DNA of 64,000 nucleotides, taken from positions 1 through 64,000 of the forward strand of contig CAIQKM010000108.1 in NCBI GenBank assembly GCA_903872345.1. The letters run 5' to 3'. The notes under the pieces were generated by a model. It worked only from the letters and a program-made list of their open reading frames with translations, was not told where the DNA came from and ran no database searches. The translations under genes were made by a program, and so were the position numbers. The stretch's first letter is position 1; each line of letters opens with the position of its first letter. The stretch comes from an uncultured Verrucomicrobia subdivision 3 bacterium. Its GTDB lineage: Bacteria > Verrucomicrobiota > Verrucomicrobiia > Limisphaerales > UBA11358. This document shows, in pieces, positions 7,438 through 16,668 of the stretch.

Positions 7438-7673
7438 TTTACCTGCCCCTTTTACCTTCCGCCCCGTCCACGCGCCCATATCGTCGCCCGTGCGGAAGAC
7501 CTTGCTGCGGGGAGTGGGGTTGGGTAAAAGATGGCCGCCACATGGCCATACAACCAGACATTACCCGGAGTGGGGACGGCAGCCTCGCAGATCGCCGGCT
7601 AGAGGCGAGCCATTGGACAGGTAGTCGCGGTGGCGGCGATCATACCAGCAAGTTGCCCGCAGGAAACGCTAGC

Positions 7674-7777
7674 GGAGCGCGGCGTTCACGCCGCTTCAAT
7701 GTCCGAACCAAAGGCGGGCTGGAACTTGCCTGCGCCTGGCGGGGTTGGACACTGAAGCGGGCTGAAGCCCGCGCTCC
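7674..7777. repeat. GGAGCGCGG inverted-repeat element, copy 2
   Basis: The left arm (7674-7698) is identical to that at 1036-1060, and the right arm TGAAGCGGGCTGAAGCCCGC runs on to GCTCC (ending 7777). Total length is again 104 bp with a different interior. It ends about 50 bp before the SNF2 gene and might affect its leader transcript. Confidence 0.8.
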
Positions 7778-7830
7778 TTTCCGCGAAGCTGCGCGCCGCG
7801 AGCATTTGCCAATGATGGCCGAAGGAATTT

Positions 7831-10800
7831 ATGGCCGCTGAACTGACCGAGGCATTGCTGGTAAAAGCGGCGGGCTGGGAGGTAATCAAGCGCGCGCGGG
7901 CTTACTTGGAGCAGGGCCAGGTTCTGAGTTCCTATTGGGAGCCGCCGCTGTTGCGCGGGGTGGTGCAGACGGAAGGGATGTCGTTCCGGGCTTCGATGGT
8001 GATTCACAACGGCATTGATATTGAGAATCTCTGCAACTGCCGCGATGCCCGGCAGTGGGGCAAAATCTGCGCGCACGGCGTGGCCGTGGGTTTGCACTGG
8101 CTGAAGGCGCAGTCGCCGGCCACCGCTCCAACTCCGACCGCCGACCGCCGGTCAGGCTCATCGACCACGCTGGCCACGCCGCCAGCGCCGCCGGCCCGGA
8201 AAACGCCGTCGCTGCTGCGTGCCGAAGCGGGCGAGCCGGCGGAGTTATTTTTGATTTTGCCGCCGAATTTTGAGCAGGCGGCGGTGCGGGGCCGACTGAT
8301 GCTGGTGGTGGAGGCGCGTTGGGGCGGCGGACGGTGTCCGCTGAACGCGCTGCCCAAGGGACGCACGTTCGCATTTTCGGCATTGGACACTGCGGTGCTG
8401 GATGCGTTTGACGTCATCACAAATGGCGAGACACCAGCCATCCTGCAATTGGAGACGAAGGATTTTGCGGCGCTGCTGCCGGCGCTGGCGGGTCATCCGA
8501 ATGTGACCCTGGGCAAGGCCATGGCGGTGACGATCAGTAAAACGCCCGCGCCCCTGCCCCTGGCGGCAACGCTGGAGGCGAACGGGGAAATCGTGGTGAA
8601 GCTGCGCGGTCAAGGCGCGCCGCCGGTGATGGTCGGTGATTGGGTGTGGCGGAACAACACGTTGCAACCGCTGGCATTGCCGCCGGTGTTGAAAGAAATA
8701 TTCCGTGCGCCGGTGCGGGTGGCACGACCGCAGGTGCCGGTGTTTCTGAGCCAGCACTGGCCGCAGTTGCAGGCGGCGGGGAATCTGGAGGCGAATTTCA
8801 AGCTGGCCGATTTCACGCTGGAACCGCAGGCGCCGCGCTTTCTGCTGGAGCTCAAGGGCGGCACCACGCAACTGAGCGCGCGGCTGCAATGCGCCTATGG
8901 CTCGCGCATCATGACGCTCGGCGTGACGGAAGCCAACGAAGGCGTGTGGTTGCCGGACCCGGAGGTGGCCACGCGGTATTCGACGCGTGATTACGGCGCG
9001 GAAAACGGCGCGAAGGCGCGGTTGCAGCGCAGCGGATTTACGGGGCCGGACAGCCAGGGGAAATTGTCGTTGTCCGGACAGAATAGCGTGCTGAATTTTT
9101 TGGCGCGGGAGTTTCCAAAATTGCAGCGCGAATGGAGCGTGACGCTGGATGAGCAATTGGAGAATCGCACGCTAAAGAACATTGAGCGGGTGGAACCACA
9201 GTTTCAAATAACGCCGTCGGGCGTGCAATGGTTTGACCTGGGCGTGGTGTTTGCGGCGGGGAGCGGCGAGACGTTTTCGGCGGCGGAAATTCAGCGGTTG
9301 ATTTTGTCGGGTCAGAGCCATGTGCGGCTGAAGAACGGCAAGACGGCGGTAATTGACACGGGGGCGGTGGAGGAATTGCAGGAGGTGCTGCTGGATTGCG
9401 CGCCGCAACAGAATGCGGCGGGCTACCGGATGAACAACGCGCAGGCGGGTTTTCTGGAAGCGACACTGCGGCAGCACGGTAAATGGAAAGTTACCGCACC
9501 CTCGGCCTGGCGCGACCGCGCGGCGAAGCAAAGCGGCGAGGCGACGCTGGAGTGTCCGCCGCTGGGGACATTGGAAGGCGTGCTGCGTCCGTACCAGAAA
9601 ACCGGCGTGGCGTGGCTGCACTTTTTGCGGACGAACGGATTTGGCGGCATTCTGGCAGATGAAATGGGGCTGGGCAAAACGTTGCAGACGCTGGCGTTTC
9701 TCCGGTTTGTGCGACAGCAATCCGCCGGCGGCGCGCCGATGCTGATTGTGTGTCCCACGAGCCTGGTGTTCAACTGGGTGGCGGAGGTGAAGAAATTCAC
9801 GCCGGAGCTCAAGGTGCTGGCGCTGCATGGTCCGGACCGGCACGGTCGGTTTGACCAGATTGCGGCGAGCGACGTTGTGGTGACCAGTTACGCCCTGATC
9901 CGGCGGGATGCGGAGCGGTATCGCGGCCTGGAATTTGACACGACGGTGCTGGACGAAGCGCAGCACATCAAGAACCGGCAGACGCAAAATGCGCAGGCGG
10001 TGAAGGCGGTGCGATCCAAGCACCGGCTGGTGCTCACGGGCACGCCGCTGGAAAACTCGGTGCTGGATCTGTGGTCCATCTTCGACTTTCTGATGCCGGG
10101 ATATTTGGGGTCGGCGAAAGATTTCCGCGAGCGGTACGAACTGCCGATTGCGAAGGAGAAAAATGCGGAGGCGCAGAAACGCCTGGCGAGGCGGCTGCGT
10201 CCGTTCATGCTGCGCCGGCTCAAGCAGGAAGTGGCGGCGGATTTGCCGGCGAAGATCGAACAGGTTTCGTACTGCGAACTAACGCCGGATCAGCGCGGCG
10301 TTTACCAGCAGGTGATCGAGGCGAGTCGCAAGGAAGTCCTGGCGGCCGAGGGCGAGGCCGGGCTGGCGAAGAGCCGGATGGTGGTGCTGAGCGCGCTGCT
10401 GCGACTGCGGCAGATTTGCTGCGATTTGCGGCTGCTGAAACTCGAGAACGTGAAGCCGACGAACGCCTCCGGCAAGCTGGACATGTTTGCGGAACTGCTG
10501 GAGGAAGTGATCGATGGCGGCCATCGCGTGCTGGTGTTCAGCCAGTTTGTGACCATGCTCACGCTGCTGAAAGAACGGCTGACGGAGGATGGCATTGAGT
10601 ATTGTTATCTGGACGGATCTACCACCGATCGCGGTGCAGTCGTGGAAAAGTTTCAGACCAACGCGGCGATTCCCGTGTTTCTGATCAGCCTCAAGGCCGG
10701 CGGCACCGGGCTGAACCTGACGGGCGCGGACACGGTGATTCACTTTGACCCGTGGTGGAATCCGGCGGTGGAAGCGCAGGCCACGGACCGCGCGCATCGC

Positions 10801-10974
10801 CTGGGTCAGACGAAGGTGGTGACGAGTTACAAGCTAATCACGCGCGACACGGTGGAGGAAAAGATTTTAATCCTGCAAAACCGCAAGCGGGAGATCATCC
10901 AGGCCACGCTGGGCGGCGAGGAGGAATTCGCGGCGGCACTGAATTGGGAGGAGATCCAGGAGTTGTTGAGTTAA
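7831..10974 (+). CDS. SWIM zinc-finger SNF2/RapA-type helicase
   Basis: A 1047-residue DNA-dependent ATPase. A SWIM zinc finger (C68-x-C70 ... C80-x-H82) is followed by a long uncharacterised middle region. Next comes the SNF2 ATPase core, with D-E-M-G-L-G-K-T at 610-617, D-E-A-Q at about 708-711 and L-T-G-T-P-L-E-N-S. The C-terminal helicase lobe has F-S-Q-F, S-L-K-A-G-G-T-G-L-N-L-T and A-H-R-L-G-Q. Bacterial SNF2 proteins of this build remodel protein-DNA or RNA-polymerase complexes. The ATG at 7831 has AAGGAA seven bases upstream. It stands alone and converges on the next gene, with overlapping stops (10971-10974). It is complete, and its specific target is unknown. Confidence 0.93.
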   Translation: MAAELTEALLVKAAGWEVIKRARAYLEQGQVLSSYWEPPLLRGVVQTEGMSFRASMVIHNGIDIENLCNCRDARQWGKICAHGVAVGLHWLKAQSPATAPTPTADRRSGSSTTLATPPAPPARKTPSLLRAEAGEPAELFLILPPNFEQAAVRGRLMLVVEARWGGGRCPLNALPKGRTFAFSALDTAVLDAFDVITNGETPAILQLETKDFAALLPALAGHPNVTLGKAMAVTISKTPAPLPLAATLEANGEIVVKLRGQGAPPVMVGDWVWRNNTLQPLALPPVLKEIFRAPVRVARPQVPVFLSQHWPQLQAAGNLEANFKLADFTLEPQAPRFLLELKGGTTQLSARLQCAYGSRIMTLGVTEANEGVWLPDPEVATRYSTRDYGAENGAKARLQRSGFTGPDSQGKLSLSGQNSVLNFLAREFPKLQREWSVTLDEQLENRTLKNIERVEPQFQITPSGVQWFDLGVVFAAGSGETFSAAEIQRLILSGQSHVRLKNGKTAVIDTGAVEELQEVLLDCAPQQNAAGYRMNNAQAGFLEATLRQHGKWKVTAPSAWRDRAAKQSGEATLECPPLGTLEGVLRPYQKTGVAWLHFLRTNGFGGILADEMGLGKTLQTLAFLRFVRQQSAGGAPMLIVCPTSLVFNWVAEVKKFTPELKVLALHGPDRHGRFDQIAASDVVVTSYALIRRDAERYRGLEFDTTVLDEAQHIKNRQTQNAQAVKAVRSKHRLVLTGTPLENSVLDLWSIFDFLMPGYLGSAKDFRERYELPIAKEKNAEAQKRLARRLRPFMLRRLKQEVAADLPAKIEQVSYCELTPDQRGVYQQVIEASRKEVLAAEGEAGLAKSRMVVLSALLRLRQICCDLRLLKLENVKPTNASGKLDMFAELLEEVIDGGHRVLVFSQFVTMLTLLKERLTEDGIEYCYLDGSTTDRGAVVEKFQTNAAIPVFLISLKAGGTGLNLTGADTVIHFDPWWNPAVEAQATDRAHRLGQTKVVTSYKLITRDTVEEKILILQNRKREIIQATLGGEEEFAAALNWEEIQELLS

Positions 10975-11603
10975 TTATCCGCCACATCTCCGGATTCCAT
11001 CTTGGGGGCGAGGAGCATGAGGAGGCCTTTTAGAAACAGCCAGGCGCCGAAGAGTCCCACCGCGATGGCGATTCCCATGAGTTTGATGGGGATGACGCCG
11101 AAATGGGCAAAGATGAAATAGGCGATCACGGGTACCAGCATGAGGCCGCCCCCTTGCAACATTTTGGAGATGCCGTTGGAGCGGACGGTGGCAAGGCGTT
11201 CCAGATAGAGGTTCTGCACAAAGGCGGTGGCCTCGGGGACGGTGAAGCCATTCAGCATGAGAAATTTGATGACGTCTTCCTGCGCATCGCCCCAGGAGAT
11301 TTTGGCGCGGGCTTCATTCTCGGCGGTGGCGCGATCCACGAGGCCGAGGGCTTTGGGGTCCACCATGATGGGCGGCGGGGTGGCCGGGGCGGGCGCGGCA
11401 ATGCCGGAGATGCGGAGGCTCCCGGTGGCGGCGGACGGGGCCGGGGCGGGTGGATGGCTGCGCGCGATAATTTCGTTGGCCACGGAGGTGCCGTCGGCGC
11501 CGCAGGTGGGACAGGCGACGGGGAAGCCTATCTGTCCGTTCACGGGTTCGACATCGAAGGCGTAATGTTGTCCGCACCCACATTCAATTTTGACGGCGAC
11601 CAT
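10971..11603 (-). CDS. Zinc-ribbon protein with C-terminal membrane segments
   Basis: A 210-residue protein starts at the ATG at 11603, preceded by GGGAAAGGGT. A zinc-ribbon (C-G-C-G near residues 7-10, C-P-T-C-G about 25 residues later) is followed by a Pro/Ala-rich linker, a predicted helical segment, and two hydrophobic stretches near the C-terminus (G-L-M-L-V-P-V-I-A-Y-F-I-F and A-I-A-V-G-L-F-G-A-W-L-F). No enzyme motif is visible and the family was not recognised. Its stop overlaps that of the SNF2 gene in convergent orientation. An in-frame start further upstream (to 11690) lacks a good ribosome-binding site. Confidence 0.7.
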   Translation of the reverse strand: MVAVKIECGCGQHYAFDVEPVNGQIGFPVACPTCGADGTSVANEIIARSHPPAPAPSAATGSLRISGIAAPAPATPPPIMVDPKALGLVDRATAENEARAKISWGDAQEDVIKFLMLNGFTVPEATAFVQNLYLERLATVRSNGISKMLQGGGLMLVPVIAYFIFAHFGVIPIKLMGIAIAVGLFGAWLFLKGLLMLLAPKMESGDVADN

Positions 11604-11957
11604 GGTTTGACCCTTTCCCGGTTGAATTAATCCGTTGGAGAGATTCCACTTAAACCGTAAATACGAAATAAGACAAGGGAAAATATCCAACGCCCCACAT
11701 CCAGTGATCGAGGCAGGTCATCAGGATATTTCTTTATCACGAGATAATTTAGATTTGATTTCCGTTTTGAGCCTGTTAAGGTGGCCGCCGCTGCGTCGGA
11801 CTGGCGCGGACACCTATGGAAACGGAGCATTGCAACCTTCGACGACACACCGGGTGTGCCGCCCGCCAAAGGTGTCTCCGGAACTTCACAACGGGCCGGG
11901 CAATACGAAATCGGCGGGAGCCGCTTTCACTTTCAACTTCACCGTCTCGCTGATTCT
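11604..11957. other. Divergent intergenic region before the sulfatase locus
   Basis: 354 bases between the zinc-ribbon gene and the DUF3472-like gene; it must hold promoters for both directions. It is AT-richer near 11640-11770. No operator, riboswitch or repeat was recognised. Confidence 0.5.
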
Positions 11958-13715
11958 ATGAACCCGGCAACCCGCCTCGCCCTGGCACTAACCCTGGTTA
12001 TCCCGGGTGGCAGCTTCGGCTTGCACGCCAATCCGGCGGACGTGAGTGCGCCGGCGGATGACGGGCTGGGCCAATTGACCGCGCCGGTGGAAACGATTTC
12101 TTTACGGCAGGAGGCGGCGCGTGAGGTTTGCATTTTGGGACAGCACGCGCATGGTGGGCGGCTGGTGCTGACGCCGGATTCATGTTTTTTCCACGGGCGG
12201 CTGCACCTGACCGGCGAAGTGACTCCCCAATATCCCGGCGCGGAATTCAACGGCAACAAGAGTTGGACAAGCATTGATGGATTGTCCGAGTCAGGCACAC
12301 GGGTGGTATGGCCATTGTGGCTGCCGCAAGCGGCGACTCTCAAGCTGGCGATCACACTGGAGGTGCCGGCGGCGGCGGTCGGGACAACACTGGAGATCGG
12401 CTTGGGGGAGGCAAAACAGAAGGTGACGTTGCAGGCGGCCGATGGTTCGGGTCCGCAACCGGGACCGGTGGAATTGGCGGTAACAAAGCCGGGCCTTTAT
12501 GAGCTGGCGCTTTCATTGGGCCAAACGAGCGCGGCCGGAGCGGGTATCGCGGTGCGGCAGGTGGTGGTGACGGGGCCGGGGGTGGAATCGGCGGTGCTGG
12601 TGCGTTCGCGCTGGCGGGCGGCGGCGATTCACGCGAAGTTCGGCAGCTCGGAACTGTCGGCGGCGCAGGCAGAGAGCCGGCTGTGGGTGATGGAGGCACG
12701 GCCGCTGCCGGGGGAAGCTTCCATGTATGCGCCCATCACGACGCCATTCGGCTATTTTGGTTCACCATTTGAACCGGGCGGGAAAAGCAGCGGCATCAAT
12801 TTTTCCATGTGGTCATTTGGGAAGGGCGATGCGGAGCCGCCGGTGGAGCGGCTATCGCATTTACTGGCGCTGGGGGATCCGCGTCAGGAGTTTGGGGGCT
12901 TCGATCATGAAGGGACGGGCGTAAAACCGCGCGGCTGGAATCCGTTTGCGGGGCAAACCATAGCTTCGGCGGGTCTGGCCTTGAAGCTGGAGCCGGGCGA
13001 ACCGTACGACACGTACACGGGTTATTTTCTGGATCCCGCGACGCACCATTGGAAATTGTACGCCGCCGGCCGGAAATGGCATGAAGCGGGGCGGTCCGGC
13101 CACAATCTGCTGCCGGGAGCATTCGTGGAAGTGCCGGGACCGCCGGATGTGCAGCGCAGCGCGGAGATTATGCGGGGCGTGGATTTCCGGGGCTGGTGCC
13201 GCGATGCGCACGGCGCGTGGCATGCGCTGGATGAAATGACGGTGGGCGATATCAAGGCGGGCGAACCGCTGCAAAAGACGGCGCAACTCGCGCCGGACGG
13301 CTGGTTTCGCCTGGCGATGGGCGGCCTCGAACAATATCGCTATGCGAACTCGAAACCGGTAATCCGCTCCCAACCGGGACAGCCGCCGGATTATCTGGCC
13401 CCGGACCGGGTGGCGGAACTGGACGCGATGCCAGCCACGGTGGCGGTGACAGCGGTTCAAAAAAACGCCGCCGGCGTGAGCGTGACCTTTGACATCAGCG
13501 GGTCCAAACAACCGGCGAAGGTGACGGTATTTTACGGGCCGAAGGAAGAGATGACGTTTACGGAGCGCTGGGCGCATCACCTGGAGCCGGCGGCGCTTGC
13601 TTCCGGAATGCATACGGTGGAGATTCCGGGGGCGGGAGCAACGGGGACGTGCCGGGTGCTGGTGCAGGGCGAATTTGGCTCTGTGTGGAGCGAGTCGCCG
13701 GCTACTTGGAAATAA
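11958..13715 (+). CDS. Secreted DUF3472-domain protein
   Basis: A 585-residue protein with a signal peptide (N-P-A-T-R-L-A-L-A-L-T-L-V-I-P-G then an L-H-A-N cleavage region). The middle part resembles DUF3472 (W-V-M-E-A, F-G-Y-F-G-S-P-F, G-F-D-H-E-G-T-G, and Y-D-T-Y-T-G-Y-F with K-L-Y-A-A). The N-terminal part looks like a carbohydrate-binding beta-sandwich. No catalytic residues can be assigned. It stands 32 bases before the first sulfatase and probably heads that operon, so a role in binding or processing the polysaccharide is likely. ATG 11958 is chosen for the signal peptide; the frame is open further upstream. Confidence 0.72.
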   Translation: MNPATRLALALTLVIPGGSFGLHANPADVSAPADDGLGQLTAPVETISLRQEAAREVCILGQHAHGGRLVLTPDSCFFHGRLHLTGEVTPQYPGAEFNGNKSWTSIDGLSESGTRVVWPLWLPQAATLKLAITLEVPAAAVGTTLEIGLGEAKQKVTLQAADGSGPQPGPVELAVTKPGLYELALSLGQTSAAGAGIAVRQVVVTGPGVESAVLVRSRWRAAAIHAKFGSSELSAAQAESRLWVMEARPLPGEASMYAPITTPFGYFGSPFEPGGKSSGINFSMWSFGKGDAEPPVERLSHLLALGDPRQEFGGFDHEGTGVKPRGWNPFAGQTIASAGLALKLEPGEPYDTYTGYFLDPATHHWKLYAAGRKWHEAGRSGHNLLPGAFVEVPGPPDVQRSAEIMRGVDFRGWCRDAHGAWHALDEMTVGDIKAGEPLQKTAQLAPDGWFRLAMGGLEQYRYANSKPVIRSQPGQPPDYLAPDRVAELDAMPATVAVTAVQKNAAGVSVTFDISGSKQPAKVTVFYGPKEEMTFTERWAHHLEPAALASGMHTVEIPGAGATGTCRVLVQGEFGSVWSESPATWK

Positions 13716-13747
13716 TTTTGCAGCCTAACTTTTTAACGATAAAAATT

Positions 13748-15256
13748 ATGAAACGGATTTTACCATTGCTGGTAGCGAGCCTGTTCGTGGCGGGCCTTCA
13801 CGCGGCCGAACCGGGACGCAAACCGAACATCATTTTCGTGCTGGCGGATGACTTGGGCTATGGGGACCTCGGGGCGTTCGGGCAGAAGATCATCCACACG
13901 CCGACGCTGGACAAGTTCGCGGCGGAGGGGATGAAGTTCACGCAGCATTATGCGGGGAGTCCGGTGTGCGCGCCGGCGCGGTGTGTGCTGATGACGGGGC
14001 GGCATCCGGGCCATGCATTTGTGCGGGACAATCACGAGATCGGGTCGTGGTACTCGTTTCAGGGGCAGATCCCGATTCCGGCGGACGAGCCGAGTCTGGC
14101 GGCGGTGATGAAGGCGGCGGGCTATGCAACGGCGGCATTCGGCAAGTGGGGCTTGGGCGGGGTGGGTTCCACGGGTGATCCGCTGAAGCACGGGTTTGAC
14201 CATTTCTTCGGCTTCAACGATCAGCGGCAGGCGCACAATTATTTTCCGCAGTACCTGAACGACGACGAAGGGAAGTTTGTGCTGACGGGCAACGGGAATG
14301 TTTCGGAAAAGGAAGGCCTCTCGATTCCGGCGGGCAGTGATTCCAACAATCCGGCCAGCTATGCGGCGTTCATCGGCAAACAGTACGCGCCGGATTTGTG
14401 CTGCGAGCGGGCGTTGAAGTTTATCAAGGACAACCGGGACAAGCCGTTCTTCCTGTATTATCCGACGACGGTGCCGCATTTGGCGTTGCAGGTGCCGGAG
14501 GATTCGCTGGCGGAATACAAGGGCAAGCTGGGCGACAAACCGTACACCGGCGGGGATGGTTATCTGCCGCATCAATATCCACACGCGGCGTACGCGGCGA
14601 TGATCACGCGGATGGACCGGGACATCGGGCGGCTGCATCAATTGGTGTCGGACCTGGGGCTGGACGGCGATACGATTTTCATTTTCACCTCGGATAACGG
14701 GGCGGTGTATCCGCTGTCCGGATTCGACCCGGTTTATTTTCATTCGAATGGCGATCTGCATGGTTACAAGGGCGACATCTATGAAGGCGGTATGCGCGAG
14801 CCGCTGATTGTGCGCTGGCCGGGGCATGTGCCGGCGGGGACGACGTCGCCGTTTGTGACGGGGTTTGAAGACTGGATGCCAACGCTGCTGGAACTGGCGG
14901 GCGCGACGAACCTGGTGCCGGCGACGGCGGACGGCATCAGCTTTGCGGCGACGCTGCGGGGCGAGGTGCAGGAGCCACGGCCGTTTCTGTACCGGGAATT
15001 TCACGGGTACGGCGGACAGCAAGCGATCCGGGTGGGCGATTGGAAATTGCTGCGGCGGAATCTGCTGGGCACGCCGAAAAAACCGGCGGCACCGACGCTG
15101 GAACTTTATAATCTGTCGGCGGACCCGATGGAAACGACCAACGTGGCGGCGGCGCATCCGGAGCTGGTGGAAAAACTGTCCGCCATGATGCGGGCGCAGC
15201 ATGTGGCGTCGCCGGAATTTCCGTGTCCGCTGCTGGATCATCCGGACAAATCATAA
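13748..15256 (+). CDS. Secreted S1-family sulfatase 1
   Basis: A 502-residue alkaline-phosphatase-fold sulfatase with signal peptide (K-R-I-L-P-L-L-V-A-S-L-F-V-A-G-L-H-A). The metal site begins P-N-I-I-F-V-L-A-D-D. The formylglycine motif is C74-A-P-A-R, and F-T-S-D-N-G-A supplies further ligands. In place of the usual G-K-W-H-L it has G-K-W-G-L, a change at the His that lines the active site in many family members. Sulfatases cleave O-sulfate esters after Cys-to-formylglycine maturation; no maturase is in the window. It is first of four closely spaced sulfatase genes; ATG 13748 fits the signal peptide. Confidence 0.9.
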   Translation: MKRILPLLVASLFVAGLHAAEPGRKPNIIFVLADDLGYGDLGAFGQKIIHTPTLDKFAAEGMKFTQHYAGSPVCAPARCVLMTGRHPGHAFVRDNHEIGSWYSFQGQIPIPADEPSLAAVMKAAGYATAAFGKWGLGGVGSTGDPLKHGFDHFFGFNDQRQAHNYFPQYLNDDEGKFVLTGNGNVSEKEGLSIPAGSDSNNPASYAAFIGKQYAPDLCCERALKFIKDNRDKPFFLYYPTTVPHLALQVPEDSLAEYKGKLGDKPYTGGDGYLPHQYPHAAYAAMITRMDRDIGRLHQLVSDLGLDGDTIFIFTSDNGAVYPLSGFDPVYFHSNGDLHGYKGDIYEGGMREPLIVRWPGHVPAGTTSPFVTGFEDWMPTLLELAGATNLVPATADGISFAATLRGEVQEPRPFLYREFHGYGGQQAIRVGDWKLLRRNLLGTPKKPAAPTLELYNLSADPMETTNVAAAHPELVEKLSAMMRAQHVASPEFPCPLLDHPDKS

Positions 15257-15263
15257 GCGGCCC

Positions 15264-16640
15264 ATGAAAACCCGAATTTTATTTGGCCTGGCGCTGGCGT
15301 TGCTGATGGCGGGCCATGTGCAGGCAGGGCCGGTTGGGACCAAGCCCAACCTGTTGCTGATCGTCTCGGACGACGCGGGCTATGCTGATTTTGGGTTTCA
15401 AGGGTGCAAGGACATTCCCACGCCGAAGCTGGATCAGTTGGCGGCGGAAGGGTTGCGGTTCACACAAGGCTATGTGCCGGGGCCGGTGTGCAGTCCTTCG
15501 CGCGCGGGGATGATGAGCGGCAAGACGCCGGCGCGGATTGGGCATGAAAACAATATTTCGGGCGAGGGCGGGATTGATCCGGCCACGAGCCTGCTGCCGG
15601 CGCGGCTGAAGGCGCTGGGCTATCACACGGGCATGATTGGCAAATGGCATCTGGGCAATAAAAAACCGTATTTGCCCTGGGAGCGCGGGTTTGACAACTT
15701 CTACGGGTTTCTCGGCGGCATGAACAAATACCTTGCGCCGGCCGGCAAGGCGAATGTGATGCTGCGGAACGGCCAGCCGGTGGCGGAGCCGGAATATCTC
15801 ACGGACGCGTTTGCGCGGGAGGCGGAGGCGTTCATCCGGACGAACACGGCGGGGCCGTGGTTCCTCTATCTGGCCTTCAACGCGGTGCATGAACCGATGC
15901 AGGCCAAGCCGGCGGAGCTGGAAAAAATTGCGGGCATCAAGAATAAGGATCGACGCGTGCTGGCGGCGATGACGGTATCACTGGACCAGGGCGTGGGACG
16001 GGTGCTGGCGGCCTTGGAGTCGGCGGGGATGGTTTCCAACACGCTGGTGGTGTTCATCAATGACAACGGCGGGGCGACGTACAGCAAGTTTTACAACACG
16101 CCGTTGCGCGGTCACAAGGGGACGCTGTTTGAGGGCGGCATTCGCGTGCCGCTGCTGATGCGCTGGCCGGGGGTGTTGCCGGTGGGAAAAACGTTTGATG
16201 CGCCGGCCAGCGGATTGGATCTGCTGCCCACCTTGCTGGCGGCAGGCGGAGCGCAACCGCCGGCGTGGGCGGATAGCGATGGAGTGAACCTGCTGCCGTA
16301 TTTGACGGGGCAAAATATGGAGCATCCGCACAACACGTTGTTCTGGCGTTTTAATGTGGTGGCGGCAGTGCGCGACGGGGATTGGAAGCTGATCCGCATT
16401 CAGGGAGCGCCGCCGCTGCTGTTTAATCTGGCCGATGATTTGCGGGAGAAAAATAATCTGGCGGCGGAATATCCGGAACGGGTGGCCAGCCTGCTGGCGA
16501 AACTGGCGGCGTGGGAAAAACCGTTTCCAGAACCCCGCTGGCATGAGGGGACCAATTGGGACCGGATCCATTTCGAGGATCACACCGGGCCGCCGAAGTA
16601 TCAGGGGCCGGTGAATGAAGCCATTGTAAACATGGAATAG
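15264..16640 (+). CDS. Secreted S1-family sulfatase 2
   Basis: A 458-residue sulfatase with signal peptide (K-T-R-I-L-F-G-L-A-L-A-L-L-M-A-G). Metal ligands are in L-I-V-S-D-D-A-G-Y, the formylglycine motif is C76-S-P-S-R, the active-site block is G-K-W-H-L, and the second metal block is F-I-N-D-N-G-G. It starts only 7 bases after sulfatase 1, so cotranscription is almost certain. Substrate is not deducible from motifs alone; exo-acting release of sulfate from glycan ends is the family norm. Confidence 0.92.
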   Translation: MKTRILFGLALALLMAGHVQAGPVGTKPNLLLIVSDDAGYADFGFQGCKDIPTPKLDQLAAEGLRFTQGYVPGPVCSPSRAGMMSGKTPARIGHENNISGEGGIDPATSLLPARLKALGYHTGMIGKWHLGNKKPYLPWERGFDNFYGFLGGMNKYLAPAGKANVMLRNGQPVAEPEYLTDAFAREAEAFIRTNTAGPWFLYLAFNAVHEPMQAKPAELEKIAGIKNKDRRVLAAMTVSLDQGVGRVLAALESAGMVSNTLVVFINDNGGATYSKFYNTPLRGHKGTLFEGGIRVPLLMRWPGVLPVGKTFDAPASGLDLLPTLLAAGGAQPPAWADSDGVNLLPYLTGQNMEHPHNTLFWRFNVVAAVRDGDWKLIRIQGAPPLLFNLADDLREKNNLAAEYPERVASLLAKLAAWEKPFPEPRWHEGTNWDRIHFEDHTGPPKYQGPVNEAIVNME

Positions 16641-16668
16641 GCGTACCGGGGCGGAGAATATTGATTAT

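Larger units (their letters stand above)
6296..7673. repeat. 1.4-kb non-coding region of microrepeats and a long duplication
   Basis: At least 14 copies of TCAAGGC, all in one orientation and often as A-A-TCAAGGCA or C-A-TCAAGGCA, are scattered from about 6597 to 7427. Runs of CAAATCAAACCAAATCAAACCA occur near 6515 and 7088. A roughly 237-bp block is duplicated (6743-6979 and 7199-7437). TTTGCGACTTTGCGACTCCG occurs in both copies. A 348-codon open frame covers much of it, but its translation simply repeats with the DNA and lacks protein-like composition. Spacing is irregular, so it is not a CRISPR array. Confidence 0.7.

Noticed and set aside
6590-7440. Possible CRISPR array
   Set aside because: The TCAAGGC units are too short and irregularly spaced, there are no uniform spacers, and no cas genes are present.
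13760-15241. Long minus-strand open frame opposite sulfatase 1
   Set aside because: High GC gives long antisense frames throughout the sulfatase block; the translation is Arg/His-rich and the plus strand carries clear sulfatase motifs.
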